DNA from: Pachyseris speciosa
Lineage: Eukaryota > Cnidaria > Anthozoa > Scleractinia > Pachyseridae
Assembly (NCBI GenBank): GCA_016490735.1
Contig: JAEMWC010000121.1
Coordinates: 42,501-106,500 of the forward strand
Direction: 5' to 3'
DNA length: 64,000 nucleotides
The notes below the pieces were generated by a model. That model had not been told where the DNA came from and did no database searches. It worked only from the letters and a program-made list of their open reading frames with translations. Below, one piece after another: positions 32,037 through 42,636 of this stretch. Positions within the stretch are counted from its first letter, which is position 1. Each line of letters opens with the position of its first letter. A program made the translations under genes and the position numbers.

Positions 32037-32421
32037 ACACACCATGATTGATTTTACTCCCAATAATTTCGGATAGGTGTGTTCCGCAAAGGGTCTTGAA
32101 CTCTGACCCGGTTTAAAGTGCACCTAACCCCCAAAAATAAATAAATAAATAAATCTATTTATCATTCGAAGTATTTCGGCGAAAGAATTATTGGATTTGG
32201 TTGAATCCTCGATTTTTTATGGACAGCTTAAGTCTCATACAATTTGTTGCACGGCCGAGTAAAAGCGCGAGTCTGGGTGCAACGAGGTTGGTGACGTCAT
32301 CCCGGGAACGATTGAAAGATAGCTTCTCAGTCAATTTCTGTTTTTGCAAGCGTTTGTTGGGGTCATCGAAGCACATATTGGAGGGTAAAATCCTGGCAGT
32401 TGTTAAAATTGTTTTGGAAAC

Positions 32422-32944
32422 ATGTCCTCCTCGTCCTCGGAGTCAGAGTCAGGCTATGTGTGGGGTGGAGATCAAATTAACTTCATTTCTGAAGTGGAAC
32501 TAGAACGGAATCGGCGAGGAGCTCGAAGGAGCCTCATGGTTATGAAGACCAGGAATGGACAGCAAGATTCGCGGAAGAAGGGAAGACGAAAAAGATTAAC
32601 TTTGTTTATAAGTGTTATCTGCCGTACCTCGTGGTTCTGTGTACGCTGCTGGTGAGGAAAAGCTTTGATTTAACATTTCAATCTTGAACGACCGAGTATA
32701 TGGGAATTGTGCAGCGGTTTGAAAACGCACATCCGACTTTAGATCAGCATTTTAAACGAACATCAGCAATTAATTGTGGAAGTGCCTATTTATGGGAGAG
32801 TCTTTATTTATGGTATCTATTCAAAGAAGGCAAAGATAGATTTGACAAGAGAACGGAAAGTGAGCTCAGCCGACGCGAATTACGTGACTTAGCTGAACTT
32901 CTAGTTATCCTCAGGCAGTACTGTGAACGAAGTCAAGGCAAGGT
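32422..32944 (+). CDS. Unknown coding region, frame interrupted
   Basis: Not recognised. A true ATG at 32422 opens a Ser/Glu-rich start (MSSSSSESESGYVWGG) followed by FISEVELERNRRGARRS. A second frame then gives a more convincing run, KEPHGYEDQEWTARFAEEGK followed by INFVYKCYLPYLVVLCTLLV, which could be a membrane segment, so a one-base shift near 32530 is likely. A third segment begins at the ATG 32700 (MGIVQRFENAHPTLDQHF; LWESLYLWYLFKEGKD) and ends at GGCAAG with a donor-like GTAAAA at 32943. The three may belong to one damaged gene or mobile-element ORF. Codon use looks coding throughout, but there is no family motif. Confidence 0.4.
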
Positions 32945-33238
32945 AAAATAAAATAAATATAGCTTACTGCACTTAAAATTTGAGGCTACATATCCGTCTA
33001 AACTGTTGTTTAGAAATATGCGAACGCAACTTCGCGATGCGAGAATAATTTGCATATATCCGATGTAAACAAACTGACACAAATTTAGACGCGATTGGAT
33101 ATATTTTACTACATGTAACTCCATTTGAACATGAAGTTCGAGAGGCACCATCGTCTAAATCAATTTGATTTGTAAACACTTCAAGTTTTCTTAGCAGTCT
33201 ACAATGTATTGATCAGTGACATGGGCTTCTGTCAGTGG

Positions 33239-34398
33239 ATTAGTGTTAAAAAAGGGGGGTTAGATAGGCCTGCGCGACTCCCACTCGCGTGTTTTTAGCC
33301 TTGAAGCTATATTTTTGCTCTAACGAGTATGTCTTTCAGGGAACGCCCTCTCTTGTAGGATATAAGTGGCGGTTCCTTAAATATTTCTCTGAGCGTCGGT
33401 TGTTTCTCAATAAAATGCCATTTGCTCATGAGGATTTCTTTTAAGTTTGGCACTGATGGGTGATATTCCGTTACAAACGGCAAGATTCGTTTGTTTTCTT
33501 TTTCTTTTTGTCGGAGTGCTTGTTTCCTGTTTTGAAACTTTACTTCTGAGAGGTTTCTTTGGATGAAGGCTTTAGGGTAACCTCTATCGACAAGGTGTGT
33601 TTTGAAATTTTCTAGTTTCTCTTCAAATATTGTTTTAGAAGAGTTTGTCCTCAGAAGTCTTAAAGCCTCTCCTTTCACAAATCCTCTCCTAACACCGGGT
33701 GGGTGACAGGATGAGAAATGTGTATATTGAAATGTCTCAGTAGGCTTGAAATGGGTTCGCACGTCAAGAACTGATGTTGTTTCGAATCTTGCACCTTTGT
33801 ATACGGTGGTGTCCAAGAAAGTTATTTCAGTTTCTGAAACTTCAGCCGTGAATTTAATTGTAGGGTGGTGTTTGTTTGCTTTCTCAATGAACTGTGTTAT
33901 ATCTCCTCTGTTTGTGTTCCAGAGGGAGAAAATGTCGTCTATGTAGCGTTTCCAAACGAGCGGTTTAGTCACGCTTTGGCTTATAATTTCTGTTTCGACG
34001 TTTGCCATGAAGATATTGGCGAAGGCTACGGCCATTTTCGTCCCCATAGCAGTTCCATGTGTTTGGAGATAATCTCGTCCATTAAATTGGAACGAATTTT
34101 CTTGTAAAATAAGCCTTAGCGCTTCTTGAAGCTGTTGAGTAGGAATAGAAGGTTTGTTTTTATGGAATGCATCATATGCTGCGCATATTGTTCGGATTCC
34201 TTCCTCCTGTGGTATATTTGTATATAAGCTCGTTACGTCCATTGAAACAAGGATAGTCCCCTTTGGGACTTTCGTTCTCTCTATGAAGTTGATAAAATTG
34301 ATATTGGCCTCTGAAATATATTTTGATTGTTGACGTTGGAAACCGGTTTTAATAGAGCGCTTGTGTCGAAGACTGTAATACTCATGAAGCCGAAAAAT
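33239..34398 (-). pseudogene. PLE reverse transcriptase, copy 2
   Basis: An uninterrupted minus-strand frame from about 34398 to 33307 with an internal ATG at 34242. In order: KGTILVSMDVTSLYTNIP (motif A with its catalytic Asp), HGTAMGTKMAVAFANIFM (motif B), YIDDIFSLW (motif C), ITFLDTTVYKG and the C-terminal RT part ending DILVRAKI. The frame is open at full motif integrity, but fingers-domain motifs and the GIY-YIG nuclease are missing and a stop follows directly. The 3' flank (TAGGCCTGCGCGACTCCC) is shared with the copy at 4094-4985, about 95 percent alike by eye. Thus these two are sister fragments with the same 3' limit. Confidence 0.92.
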
Positions 34399-36340
34399 TT
34401 AAAGGAAGCTAGATTGATGAGGTTTTCCTACAGTTACATATCCTTTGTGTATCCGATACGCAGCACACGGGATATCACGATGCATTGGAAACGTGGTACA
34501 TGCACATTATCACTATACAATAAACGGATTTTAAAGAGGAGATCTTTTCACTGAACGGACTTGTTAGAATTTTCTCTTTTCACCGTATAAAAGGGCATAA
34601 AATGCTTGTGAGATCAGCCGATGGGAATATGTTTATTTCAGGAACAAACGGTCTGTTTTTGGCTCATTCGTTTGCAAAACATCAAATCTTCTCTTAGGAG
34701 AGAATGTTACATGTGAAAATACTATGAATATAAATTATCGGTTAAAATCATGTCTTATTTGCCCTCAGAGTTAGAATTATTGAGCTTCCTTCAAAGAACT
34801 TTGTAAGCGCAACAGAACTTCCTTTCCTGGGATGACGTCATACAAGCGCTGAACCCAATCTCCCCATAACTCGGTCGTGAAACAAAATGGCGGCGTTCGA
34901 GACTTTACAGGGGCACAGAAAAGCGAAGATTCAACCGAATCAAAAACTATTTTCACGGTTGTGCTTCTAATTCGGAGACGAATCATTTAAAATGGAAAAA
35001 AAATTTTGAGGTTAGGGGCATTTTAACTCGTTCTCGTCCGCCATTTTGTACGTGTTTTCCTGTAATTTTCGAGGGTTTGACGTCAAATCGATCTAGTTAT
35101 TCCATATAAGGGGTTACCTCGGAGATCTCTCTGGTCCACAACATCGAAGGCTCTATCTTTCATGTCACACTTGTCACGCTAGCTGTCGTTTATTTTTAAA
35201 CGATCGCTCAGCTACAACTCCGTACGTATTTAATTTATAAGTGTGTTTTTCGAGCCATTTTCTACCTCAGAAGCCCTCTGCCTGACATCATAAAGCTGGG
35301 TTGGTGGGTAAAGGCAATCCTCCGAAAGAAGACAGAGGTGGGAAGCAATTTCATACCAAGTTAGTCGCCGAAAGGTTTCGATCGAGTCATGGTGATTCAC
35401 AAAGTGAAGTTGTGTCCCTAGTCATTCTGTGAGTAGATTGCGGAACCTAGCATGGCAGTTTTGGCGAGTTTTGACTAGTAAATAATGCAATCGGTGCAAT
35501 AGTTTGCTAGCAGGACCGGGTGGCTCGACACTTATGAAAAATATCTGAAATGGAAATTGGCGGACTAACACGCGGCAGTTATCTAAGTATATCCCAGAAT
35601 TCCATTGGGTCACAAATGCGAACATGTCAGACCAGTGAGAGCAACTGAAATCAAATAGTGCTACCTAGGTCGGGATAATGAATTGAGCGGGCAAATTGGA
35701 ACACATTGCAAGAAGTTGAGTCGAAGTTTACTGCCAATGTAGACTTTTAGCTTGAAGAGGGATTTTTTGTCTTCAAAACTTCAAAACAAAGTTGCTTATT
35801 TTTGGTGTTGCAACAGAATAAACAGTCATATTCAAGGAAAATCGGTACTTTTAATACGTTTACGGAGTGATAAAGTCTAAGAAACTCAGGATTTGGCAAA
35901 AAAAATGGCTCATTTCAAACATAGTCCGGGATTTGGAAAAGTTACAGGTTTTCAAAGCACCGGTCTTCAGCGACCGGTAAATTGCAGAGCCGGACAAGAA
36001 AGAGTTAAGGATAGAACAAACAAAAATTGATACCCTATTTAGGGCCCCGACCCGATAAAAAAAGCCTGGCAAGAACTGGCATGAAGCAAAAGCTGGAAAA
36101 CTGTTTATGTTTGCATGCTAATGGGGAACCATTCAATGACAACTAACCACCACAGAAAAACACCAAATTTATCATTTGTTTTTCGTTAAGCTGGGTATTT
36201 ATGCAACGCTATTTTAGCTGATACAATTTAGGCACCTTATCTAAGGATCACACTGGGAACACTACGCCAATACGGGCAAAAATAATACCCTATTTAAGGA
36301 TCGAGAACCTAAAAAACAGGATACAACGTTAACATTAACC
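34399..36340. other. No gene seen
   Basis: Contains GATGACGTCA (a CRE-like site) at 34829-34838. Single-frame stretches on either strand lack splice signals or motifs. Near 36220-36315 there are two AATACCCTATTTA words about 250 bp apart, suggesting a diffuse repeat. Confidence 0.3.
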
Positions 36341-36529
36341 GCCAACCGGTGAGCTCAGTTGGTAGAGCACCGGACTACCGTGCGAGAGGTCACGAGGTTC
36401 ACACCCCAGCTGGACTAACACTCGGGGTCTTCAAATAATTGAGGAGAAAGTGCTGTCTTTGCAATCACATCTGCAAACGGTTAGACTCTCTAGTCTTCTT
36501 GGATAAGGCCGAAATCGGTCCCGTCTCAC

Positions 36530-36531
<2 letters not shown>
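36341..36531 (+). mobile_element. SINE family A, 5' part
   Basis: tRNA-like head with A box TGAGCTCAGTTGG and B box GGTTCACACCCC at 36347-36412, then the family-A body AACACTCGGGGTCTTCAAAT through GTCCCGTCTCACAG. It stops at 36531, where a (TC)n tract begins, so its 3' half and tail are missing. Confidence 0.8.
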
Positions 36532-36614
<83 letters not shown>

Positions 36615-36619
36615 TCTCT
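36532..36619 (+). repeat. (TC)n microsatellite
   Basis: About 40 TC units with two interruptions, joining a SINE fragment on the left to a LINE RT fragment on the right. Confidence 0.95.
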
Positions 36620-37171
36620 AACAGAGACCAAGTTTGTGTGGTCCAGGGATACACATCTGAGCCTCGAATAATCAGTTGTGGTGTTCCACAAGGATTCATC
36701 CTTGGACCACTGTTATTCCTTATTTACATCAATGATCATCCTGCGTGTTTAAAATATACGACAGCTCGTATGTTTGCAGACGACATTAGCATCACAAATT
36801 CTCATAAATCTACTGCGCGCCTTCACCGGGAAGTTAATCATGATATGAATAATTTACAAAATTGGCCATTAGCTCATCAGCTTAGCTCAAATGTTCTTAA
36901 AACGGAGCACATGTATTTTGCTTCTGATTATAACCTATCTAATCTTGGAATCTTCTCGACAGATCCCTTGAAAATTGGTGAGCAACCTTTAACCAGGGTT
37001 CAGTCCACTAAGTCCCTTGGGGTTGTATTTGATCAACGTCTAGTATGGGAGAAGCATGTTGAAAGCCTTTGCAAACGTGTCTCTTCAGGACTAGCTGCGT
37101 TAAAACAGGCTCGTCAGTATGTTCCCCAAGACACACTTCTAACGATATACAAAAAACAAATAAATATATAA
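36620..37171 (+). pseudogene. LINE reverse transcriptase fragment (CR1/L2/Jockey type)
   Basis: Open frame with SCGVPQGFILGPLLFLIYIN (motif B region), the catalytic MFADDISI and, further on, KSLGVVFDQRLVWEKHVESL and ALKQARQYVPQDTLLTIYK. This is the palm and thumb part of a non-LTR RT. Everything upstream (endonuclease, RT motifs 0-A) is absent, replaced by the (TC)n tract. The protein continues naturally at 39605, about 2.4 kb away. Confidence 0.9.
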
Positions 37172-37590
37172 ATAGATATACAAAAAACAAATAAAACGTT
37201 TAAAAATAAACGTTTCAAGAGGGCAGAACGGCAGACTCTCTAAAGAAAAGGGCTGGAATGAAAATGCCGCTCGGTTAGCAATTCAACTAGAAAGAATCAA
37301 CAAATTCACACCAACTAAATTGCAGTGGAAACTGAACCATTTAATTATGAAAATTTGACTAACAGCTAGCTTGTTAACACACTGATCTACGGAATGCGTT
37401 TTATATATGATCAAACTGTAATAAACTCTAATTTCTTGGACGGAAAAGCCCATTCTTGTAATTAGTTGTCATAGGTACATGTAGCGTTCTGATTGCCTAA
37501 TTCTATTATTTTGCTTAATGTGCGAAAGTAGCAAACTACTGGAAACGACCACTCTACATTACGGTCTATCTTGCGAGAAAAAAACTGCTT
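37172..37590. other. No gene seen
   Basis: Starts with a short A/T-rich duplication (ATACAAAAAACAAATAAA twice at 37150-37195) at the point where the LINE frame ends. Confidence 0.4.
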
Positions 37591-38019
37591 TTACTTTTGA
37601 CTAGTAAAGTATCGAGTTAGAACGTTCTGGGATTTTTTGACTGCTCGTTGACTGCTGGATTGCCTCTTTCGCTTCTTCTTGTTGGTAGTGCTAGCTCGAA
37701 GTAGTGCAGCAGAAACTGCGGAGTCGTCGAAGCGCAGAGCTTTATCACAGGCATCTCTAGTTCGACACACGCCATTCCACGCATTTTCAAAACCTTCTTC
37801 CTGAACCTTGCAAGCACACTTTGCACTGATAATACTACATTTTCCCAAAACTACCGGGCTCAAGTAGCACAACGCAGCGCTTTTTATCGTCCTGCTGTTT
37901 AGTTGACGGCATGGATAACGAGCCCTCTGTATCTTGAACGACCATGTAATCCCTGAAACGTGTTTTTCTTTTATAGAGAGAAGACTTGTGAAGTTCCTAG
38001 GAATAATTATACCACACAA
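37591..38019 (-). CDS. Unknown open frame, possible exon
   Basis: Not recognised. On the minus strand a frame of about 142 codons (open about 15 codons further up) contains DCILCG just upstream, HVSGITWSFKIQRARYPCR, LGKCSIISAKCACKVQEEGF and a basic tail KKKRKRQSSSQRAVKKSQNV. Cys spacing hints at metal binding but fits no finger I can name. It has no ATG at its head; CCTAG at about 38007 could be an acceptor. It lies between the two parts of the LINE RT. Length without stops is the main support. Confidence 0.3.
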   Translation of the reverse strand: MCGIIIPRNFTSLLSIKEKHVSGITWSFKIQRARYPCRQLNSRTIKSAALCYLSPVVLGKCSIISAKCACKVQEEGFENAWNGVCRTRDACDKALRFDDSAVSAALLRASTTNKKKRKRQSSSQRAVKKSQNVLTRYFTSQK

Positions 38020-38039
38020 AATGCAATCAACAGAAGACG

Positions 38040-38856
38040 TAGTTGTTTGTTTTAAATGGCCAATTGTGACACGCTATCAGTTCGCAGGTGCTCTCCAGTG
38101 AAATTTCTAGACGACTTTTCTTGCTACGTAATTATATTTTCATGTCAGTGCCATTTTTCGTCGCACTGGTCAGCTATGAACAGCTCTTTCACAGCGAACA
38201 ATAAAGTAGGTAACGAAGCAACAGTGACATTTTTAATCAGCCACTTGTGACACGCAATCAGTTCTCAGACTATTTACAGCTACTTTTGTAGACGAATTTT
38301 CTCATCCGTTACTTTCCCGAATTTAATTTTTGCTATTAATATTTGAGCTGGTCAGCAATCAACAGCTATTTTACACCAAATAATAAACTCGATTAACAAG
38401 CCACAATGACGGTAAATTCGTTTGAGAGGAATTTAGGAAATACTGTCTACACATGGTCCCAGTAGGGGCTAAAAACAACATCAACCAGAACTAATGGGGC
38501 AAGCGAAAAGAGTTGAGAAAATATCATATACAGCGGCGTGTTTTCATCGTGTATTACACAATGATCACGACTCATGTTAAAAAAAAAACGAACAAGAATA
38601 AATGAACTGAGACAGTTCTCATCTTGATGTTGGGGAAGGTAGAAAAGTGACGTGAAAGTGTCACTGATTTTTGAAGAAAGATTTAACGTCTTCTATGTCA
38701 CCGCAAATGTAGGATGTGATTCAATAAAAACAGTTGGAACAGAATATAGAAACCAGAGATAAGTAAAATCTTGTATTTCGAAGCCAATCGATGAAAGCGC
38801 AAAATGTTATTGTTAAGTTTTACAGAGAGATATCAAAATTAATCTGAACGTTTTCA
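38040..38856. other. No gene seen
   Basis: Two diverged copies of a ~180-bp unit in tandem: GTGACACGCTATCAGTTCGCAG at about 38067 and GTGACACGCAATCAGTTCTCAG at about 38248, each followed by a related TTTCTAGACGA / TTTGTAGACGA word and an AACAATAAA or AATAATAAA word. Confidence 0.45.
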
Positions 38857-39260
38857 CAAAATCCGAGAAATCCGTCTTTTCCGCCGTGTTTAGTAAAAAG
38901 GTGAACTTAACTGCTCATCAGCACTGGAAGTTTCCACGGAATGTTTTTTCCTAATAATGGCGGAAAGGACGGATTTCGCGGATTTTGCGGATTTGTTTTT
39001 AATTTGTTTTATTTAATTCTTCTCTTTAAAACTGTAAGTAAAATATTATTATTAATATATTATAATATATTATTTATATTATACCTTACAGTTTTAAAGA
39101 GAGGTTTTAAATCAAACTTAAAAATCCGAAAAATCCGCGAAATCCGTCCTTTCCGCCATTATTTGGAAAAAAACATTCCGTGGAAACTTCCAGTGCTGAT
39201 GAGCAGTTAAGTTCACCTTTTTACTAAACACGGCGGAAAAGACGGATTTCACGGATTTTG
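38857..39260. mobile_element. 404-bp fold-back element
   Basis: A nearly perfect palindrome. CAAAATCCGAGAAATCCGTC at 38857 mirrors the end at 39260, and the arms (about 190 bp) keep pairing through ACTGCTCATCAGCACTGGAA and CGGAAAGGACGGATTT to an AT-rich centre near 39058. Each arm contains direct GGATTT words. No coding. A fold-back or long-TIR MITE. Confidence 0.9.
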
Positions 39261-39540
39261 AAACATTGATAGACTTAACTTAGTCATTTCCTTCTATATC
39301 TCAGTCAAGTGCCTGCTTATGAGAGAACAGTTTGGACTGTTTACCTTTAATTTTTCAACTTTGTTTCAAAATCCAACAACGTTGACGTCTTTTTTCCATT
39401 TTATATTGATTGGAAAATTGCAGTACAACTTCTAAATCCTTTTACGCGATGAATCAACAATGGCGCGATATAATATCTAAGACTTAAATAGATTTAACGC
39501 AATACAGCAAAAGGAACCGGGACATTAATATTTGGGAAAC

Positions 39541-39542
<2 letters not shown>

Positions 39543-39604
<62 letters not shown>
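39543..39604 (+). repeat. (TC)n microsatellite
   Basis: About 31 TC units, directly before the second LINE RT part. Confidence 0.95.
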
Positions 39605-39607
<3 letters not shown>

Positions 39608-39849
39608 TGTTCTTGTATACAAGGCGATTATTGCACTCCTCTTTGATTACTGTGACGTAGTATGGGGTAATTTGAACAAAACTCTAACGGCGAGACTCCA
39701 AAAACTCCAAAATCGAGCGGCCAGAATTATAACCCGAAAGGGTTACGATGTAAGGTCTGCTGATATTAGAAAGGAATTAAGATGGGACGACATGGAGACT
39801 ATCAGGAAAAAAGTTCATTCATCCATTCATTCATTCATTCATTCATTCA

Positions 39850-39922
<73 letters not shown>

Positions 39923-40080
39923 CATTCATTCATTTATTCAGAGTAAGGGACGTAGACCCCGGTGGTGTGGTCAATCTTCATGGGTTGTGGGAGTGGATGG
40001 GGGGCACCTTGCATGGGACCTTAAAAGGAGTCCCATTCGTGCCTACCCCTACTGGGTAGGCCTGTAGCCAATAAAAGCTG
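39605..40080 (+). pseudogene. LINE RT C-terminus and 3' tail
   Basis: From 39605 the frame reads YKAIIALLFDYCDVVWGN then RLQKLQNRAARIITRKGYD, the standard end of a CR1/L2/Jockey-like RT and the direct continuation of the fragment ending at 37171. At 39815-39935 it is broken by (ATTC)n, (TC)n and (ATTC)n tracts. 39940-40080 is a 3' untranslated region ending GCCAATAAAAGCTGAACAAATAAATAAATAA, with a short-unit AAATA tail. Confidence 0.85.
39815..39935 (+). repeat. (ATTC)n-(TC)n-(ATTC)n compound microsatellite
   Basis: ATTC units at 39815-39855, TC units at 39855-39919, then TTCA units again to 39935, inside the LINE remnant. Confidence 0.9.
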
Positions 40081-40216
40081 AACAAATAAATAAATAACAT
40101 TAACTTACAAGCACTTATTCTAAGCCAAACAAGAAAGTAGTTTTGGAACTCTTTTCATATCTTCAAAAGCCAGTTATACGACGAACAGCAGTTTGTACAC
40201 AGTATTCAATGTTTAT

Positions 40217-40513
40217 CTAGCGTTTTGAGAAATTTTGAAAGTATTTGGTAAAACCAAAGAGAGCGAAATTCGAAACAAGTCTTTCTCCAGATGAAAACGG
40301 CAGCTGCATGGTTGCTGTTACGAGTTTGCAATTGCTGTTATGAATGAATGAGCCAAAGTTCACTACATCTGAGCAAATTTTTGACTCATTAAGTTTTTCT
40401 TTGGTTTTGTTGACGAGGTTACAGCTGTATTCTGTAAGTTTCAGGTTCGATGGCTTTGTTTTGTTGACAAGGTTATTCTTTAGTTCTAGTTTCGGCAGTG
40501 TCATTCGCTTCAT
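40217..40513 (-). CDS. Unknown open frame, possible small exon
   Basis: Not recognised. Minus-strand frame with a true ATG at 40513 and 98 codons. The N-terminal third contains an internal repeat: NLVNKTKPSNLKL and NLVNKTKEKLNES. Then CSDVVNFGSFIHNSNCKL follows, ending at a TAG near 40217. No splice signals, neighbours or family motif support it, so it may be chance. Confidence 0.25.
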   Translation of the reverse strand: MKRMTLPKLELKNNLVNKTKPSNLKLTEYSCNLVNKTKEKLNESKICSDVVNFGSFIHNSNCKLVTATMQLPFSSGERLVSNFALFGFTKYFQNFSKR

Positions 40514-40689
40514 TTCAGCCAGTTATTTCCTGCGAAGTGTACTTGATGGAATTTAAATGTTCATTTTGTGAGAAGTTGACACGGTAAGCGTGTTTGAAGA
40601 GAGACAAAGGGCATGCAAAGCTCATTGCACGCTCTTTTGTCTTTAGCGTGTTTAATGAGGTAGCCTATGCCTGCAGTGTGTGTATTCCT

Positions 40690-40805
40690 CACCAAAACTT
40701 CTACCCAAATTTGAGTGTGTCGTTTTATTCTGCGTGCTACAACATTAAATGCAATTTTAGCATAAAATTAAAAATAAATGTTTGCGAGCCATGGCTTTTT
40801 GAGCC
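40690..40805 (+). repeat. Dispersed repeat, partner of 31186-31330
   Basis: Shares CTACCCAAATTTGAGTGTGT, TGCTACAACATTAAATGCAA and a GAGCCA..CTTTTTGAG block with 31186-31330 in inverse orientation. Confidence 0.75.
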
Positions 40806-40997
40806 TACATTAATTCCATAAGCCCTTGCAGTCACAACTTCCATATTTGGCACGGCTATCAAAGGACTTTTTAATCATGTGATGCCTTTCAAACCTTCCA
40901 TTCTCAGAAGGCTTCAAGTAAGTTATTACAACGCATTCGATCCTTCCTGCCCACCCAGCCCTGCATGGTTTATATTGATTGTCACTTGCAATATTTA

Positions 40998-41290
40998 ACA
41001 ATTAGATTATGAGCTCGAGATTTCTATCGCGTGATAGCTGATGAGGGCGCAGCCCGAATCAGCTATCACGCATAGAAATCGAGAGCGAATAATCTAATTG
41101 TCTTAGTATAAATCTACTAGTCGTTCAAAACTAAACAAGTAAATCATCTAATTCCTCCTCGCACACACTTAGAAAACCCGAAGAAGCGGCCGCCATTTCG
41201 TTCGTATTCACTATCTTTCACAGAATAGATAGCGAGTAGCGCCAATTAGAGAACAGCATTCGTGACAGAACGCTAGTAGATTTATACTAA
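40998..41290. mobile_element. Compound fold-back: 104-bp palindrome plus TIR element
   Basis: 40998-41101: ACAATTAGATTATGAGCTCG mirrors the end at 41101, with GATTTCTATCGCGTGATAGC inside and a GAGGGCGCAGCCC loop. 41103-41290: TTAGTATAAATCTACTAG is mirrored by CTAGTAGATTTATACTAA. The two structures share ACAATTAG / AATTG words at their joint, so one may have inserted at the end of the other. Confidence 0.8.
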
Positions 41291-41945
41291 TTGCCAATAA
41301 AATAAGGCGGGGAATTATTGCTGCCTGTGGCAACCCTTCAGCCCTGTGCTGAAGCTATGTTGCTCTGATGAGATAGAAGTGGCAGTAGAAAATTTGAAGG
41401 TTTTTCATGACATAAGTGATCATAAAGAAAGAGACATGTACACGTAGGTAATTTGACTATATATCTGAGGATTTCAAAAGACCAAGATTTACTTAGTGTG
41501 GGTACTTCCATTTTACACGGTTAAACGCCCATCAAAACTTCCAGGCCGTTTATATTTATTTGAGCCAATTGTAAACTTTAATGTTAGTTAAGCACTGCAC
41601 AGTAAACTGATGGTAAGGAAAGAAGAGCGTCACTCTTTTGAATTTTTTGACAGTACTTGTTACAACCTTTGATCGGCGGCTAAATATGTGCTACACCTCA
41701 TGTTTAACCTTTTTTTTTTCTTTCACTTAAGTCACATGCATGCAAAAATGGTGCTGTTTGTAAACTGCAACTGTTATTGTGTTGTGGTGTAGCTGTTACC
41801 AAGCTTGATTAATTGCTCGGCAATAGAACTGATGCGATACCTCAGTTATTATCATGACTGAGGTACAGTTTTTTTCCTTGATCTGCAGCTAACTGGTACA
41901 TACCTTTCACCATAAAAAAATATGAAGTCAACTATTTACATGTAA
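41291..41945. other. No gene seen
   Basis: AT-rich. GACTGAGGTA and TACCTCAG words at 41835-41865 form a short hairpin. Confidence 0.3.
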
Positions 41946-42636
41946 GGCCCGGTTCAAACGTCGAACTTTACATGTGCCGAACCTAATACCTATTTAGGTC
42001 GACCCAAATTATTAAGTTCAGACGTCGAACCTAATGGTGTCGAACTTAATTTGGTAATAATTCACACAAAACCTTTGAGATCGGCGGTTCTTGTTTGAAC
42101 TCTTGATGGAATCAATATGCCGTGGCAAAACGAACACTGAAAATTCTAAGCTTGTTATGCTCGCTAATGCCATGCATCCGTGAAATAGAAAAAGACAGTT
42201 AAGCATACAAATGGCACTACACCACCGTAGACAGCAAGTTTTACAAATGTTTCTTTCGTTCTTTTGTTATTGATTTCATCCCAACTAGATACCATCACGA
42301 CTGTTCCTAAGTCCTATTGTCGGTTGGGCATAAACACAAAGGTTGACGTTATTTAGTGTTTTCAAGCGTGAAGGACAAGCTCTTTCCTCTTTTACCAACA
42401 TCTTGTTTCAAAGAATGCCTTTTGCGCATGACAGTTTTCTTAAACGTGTAGAATTGTGGGTAAAAATAATTTGTATAATGTATTTGTAGTGTATGCATTT
42501 CGTTCGGCACATGTAAAGTTCGACGTCTGAATCGAAGTCGAACTTTTGCCATTGTTGGTCCATCCTAATTGATTCAAACGTCGAACTTAATAATAATAGG
42601 TTCGGCACATGTAAAGTTCGACGTTTGAACCGGGCT
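41946..42636. mobile_element. MITE-like TIR element with internal repeats of the TIR
   Basis: GGCCCGGTTCAAACGTCGAA at 41946 is mirrored by TTCGACGTTTGAACCGGGCT ending at 42636, with TAA outside both ends. The words GTCGAACTTAAT and GTTCGGCACATG recur several times inside in both orientations (42010-42050, 42500-42600), so each end is a cluster of TIR-like units. 691 bp; PIF/Harbinger-like duplication; no transposase frame. Confidence 0.85.

Noticed and set aside
31686..32123. Long open frames on both strands
   Set aside because: They lie over a MITE with a 7-bp duplication; the frames come from its inverted arms.
36431..36691. Arg/Glu repeat protein
   Set aside because: Translation of the (TC)n microsatellite.
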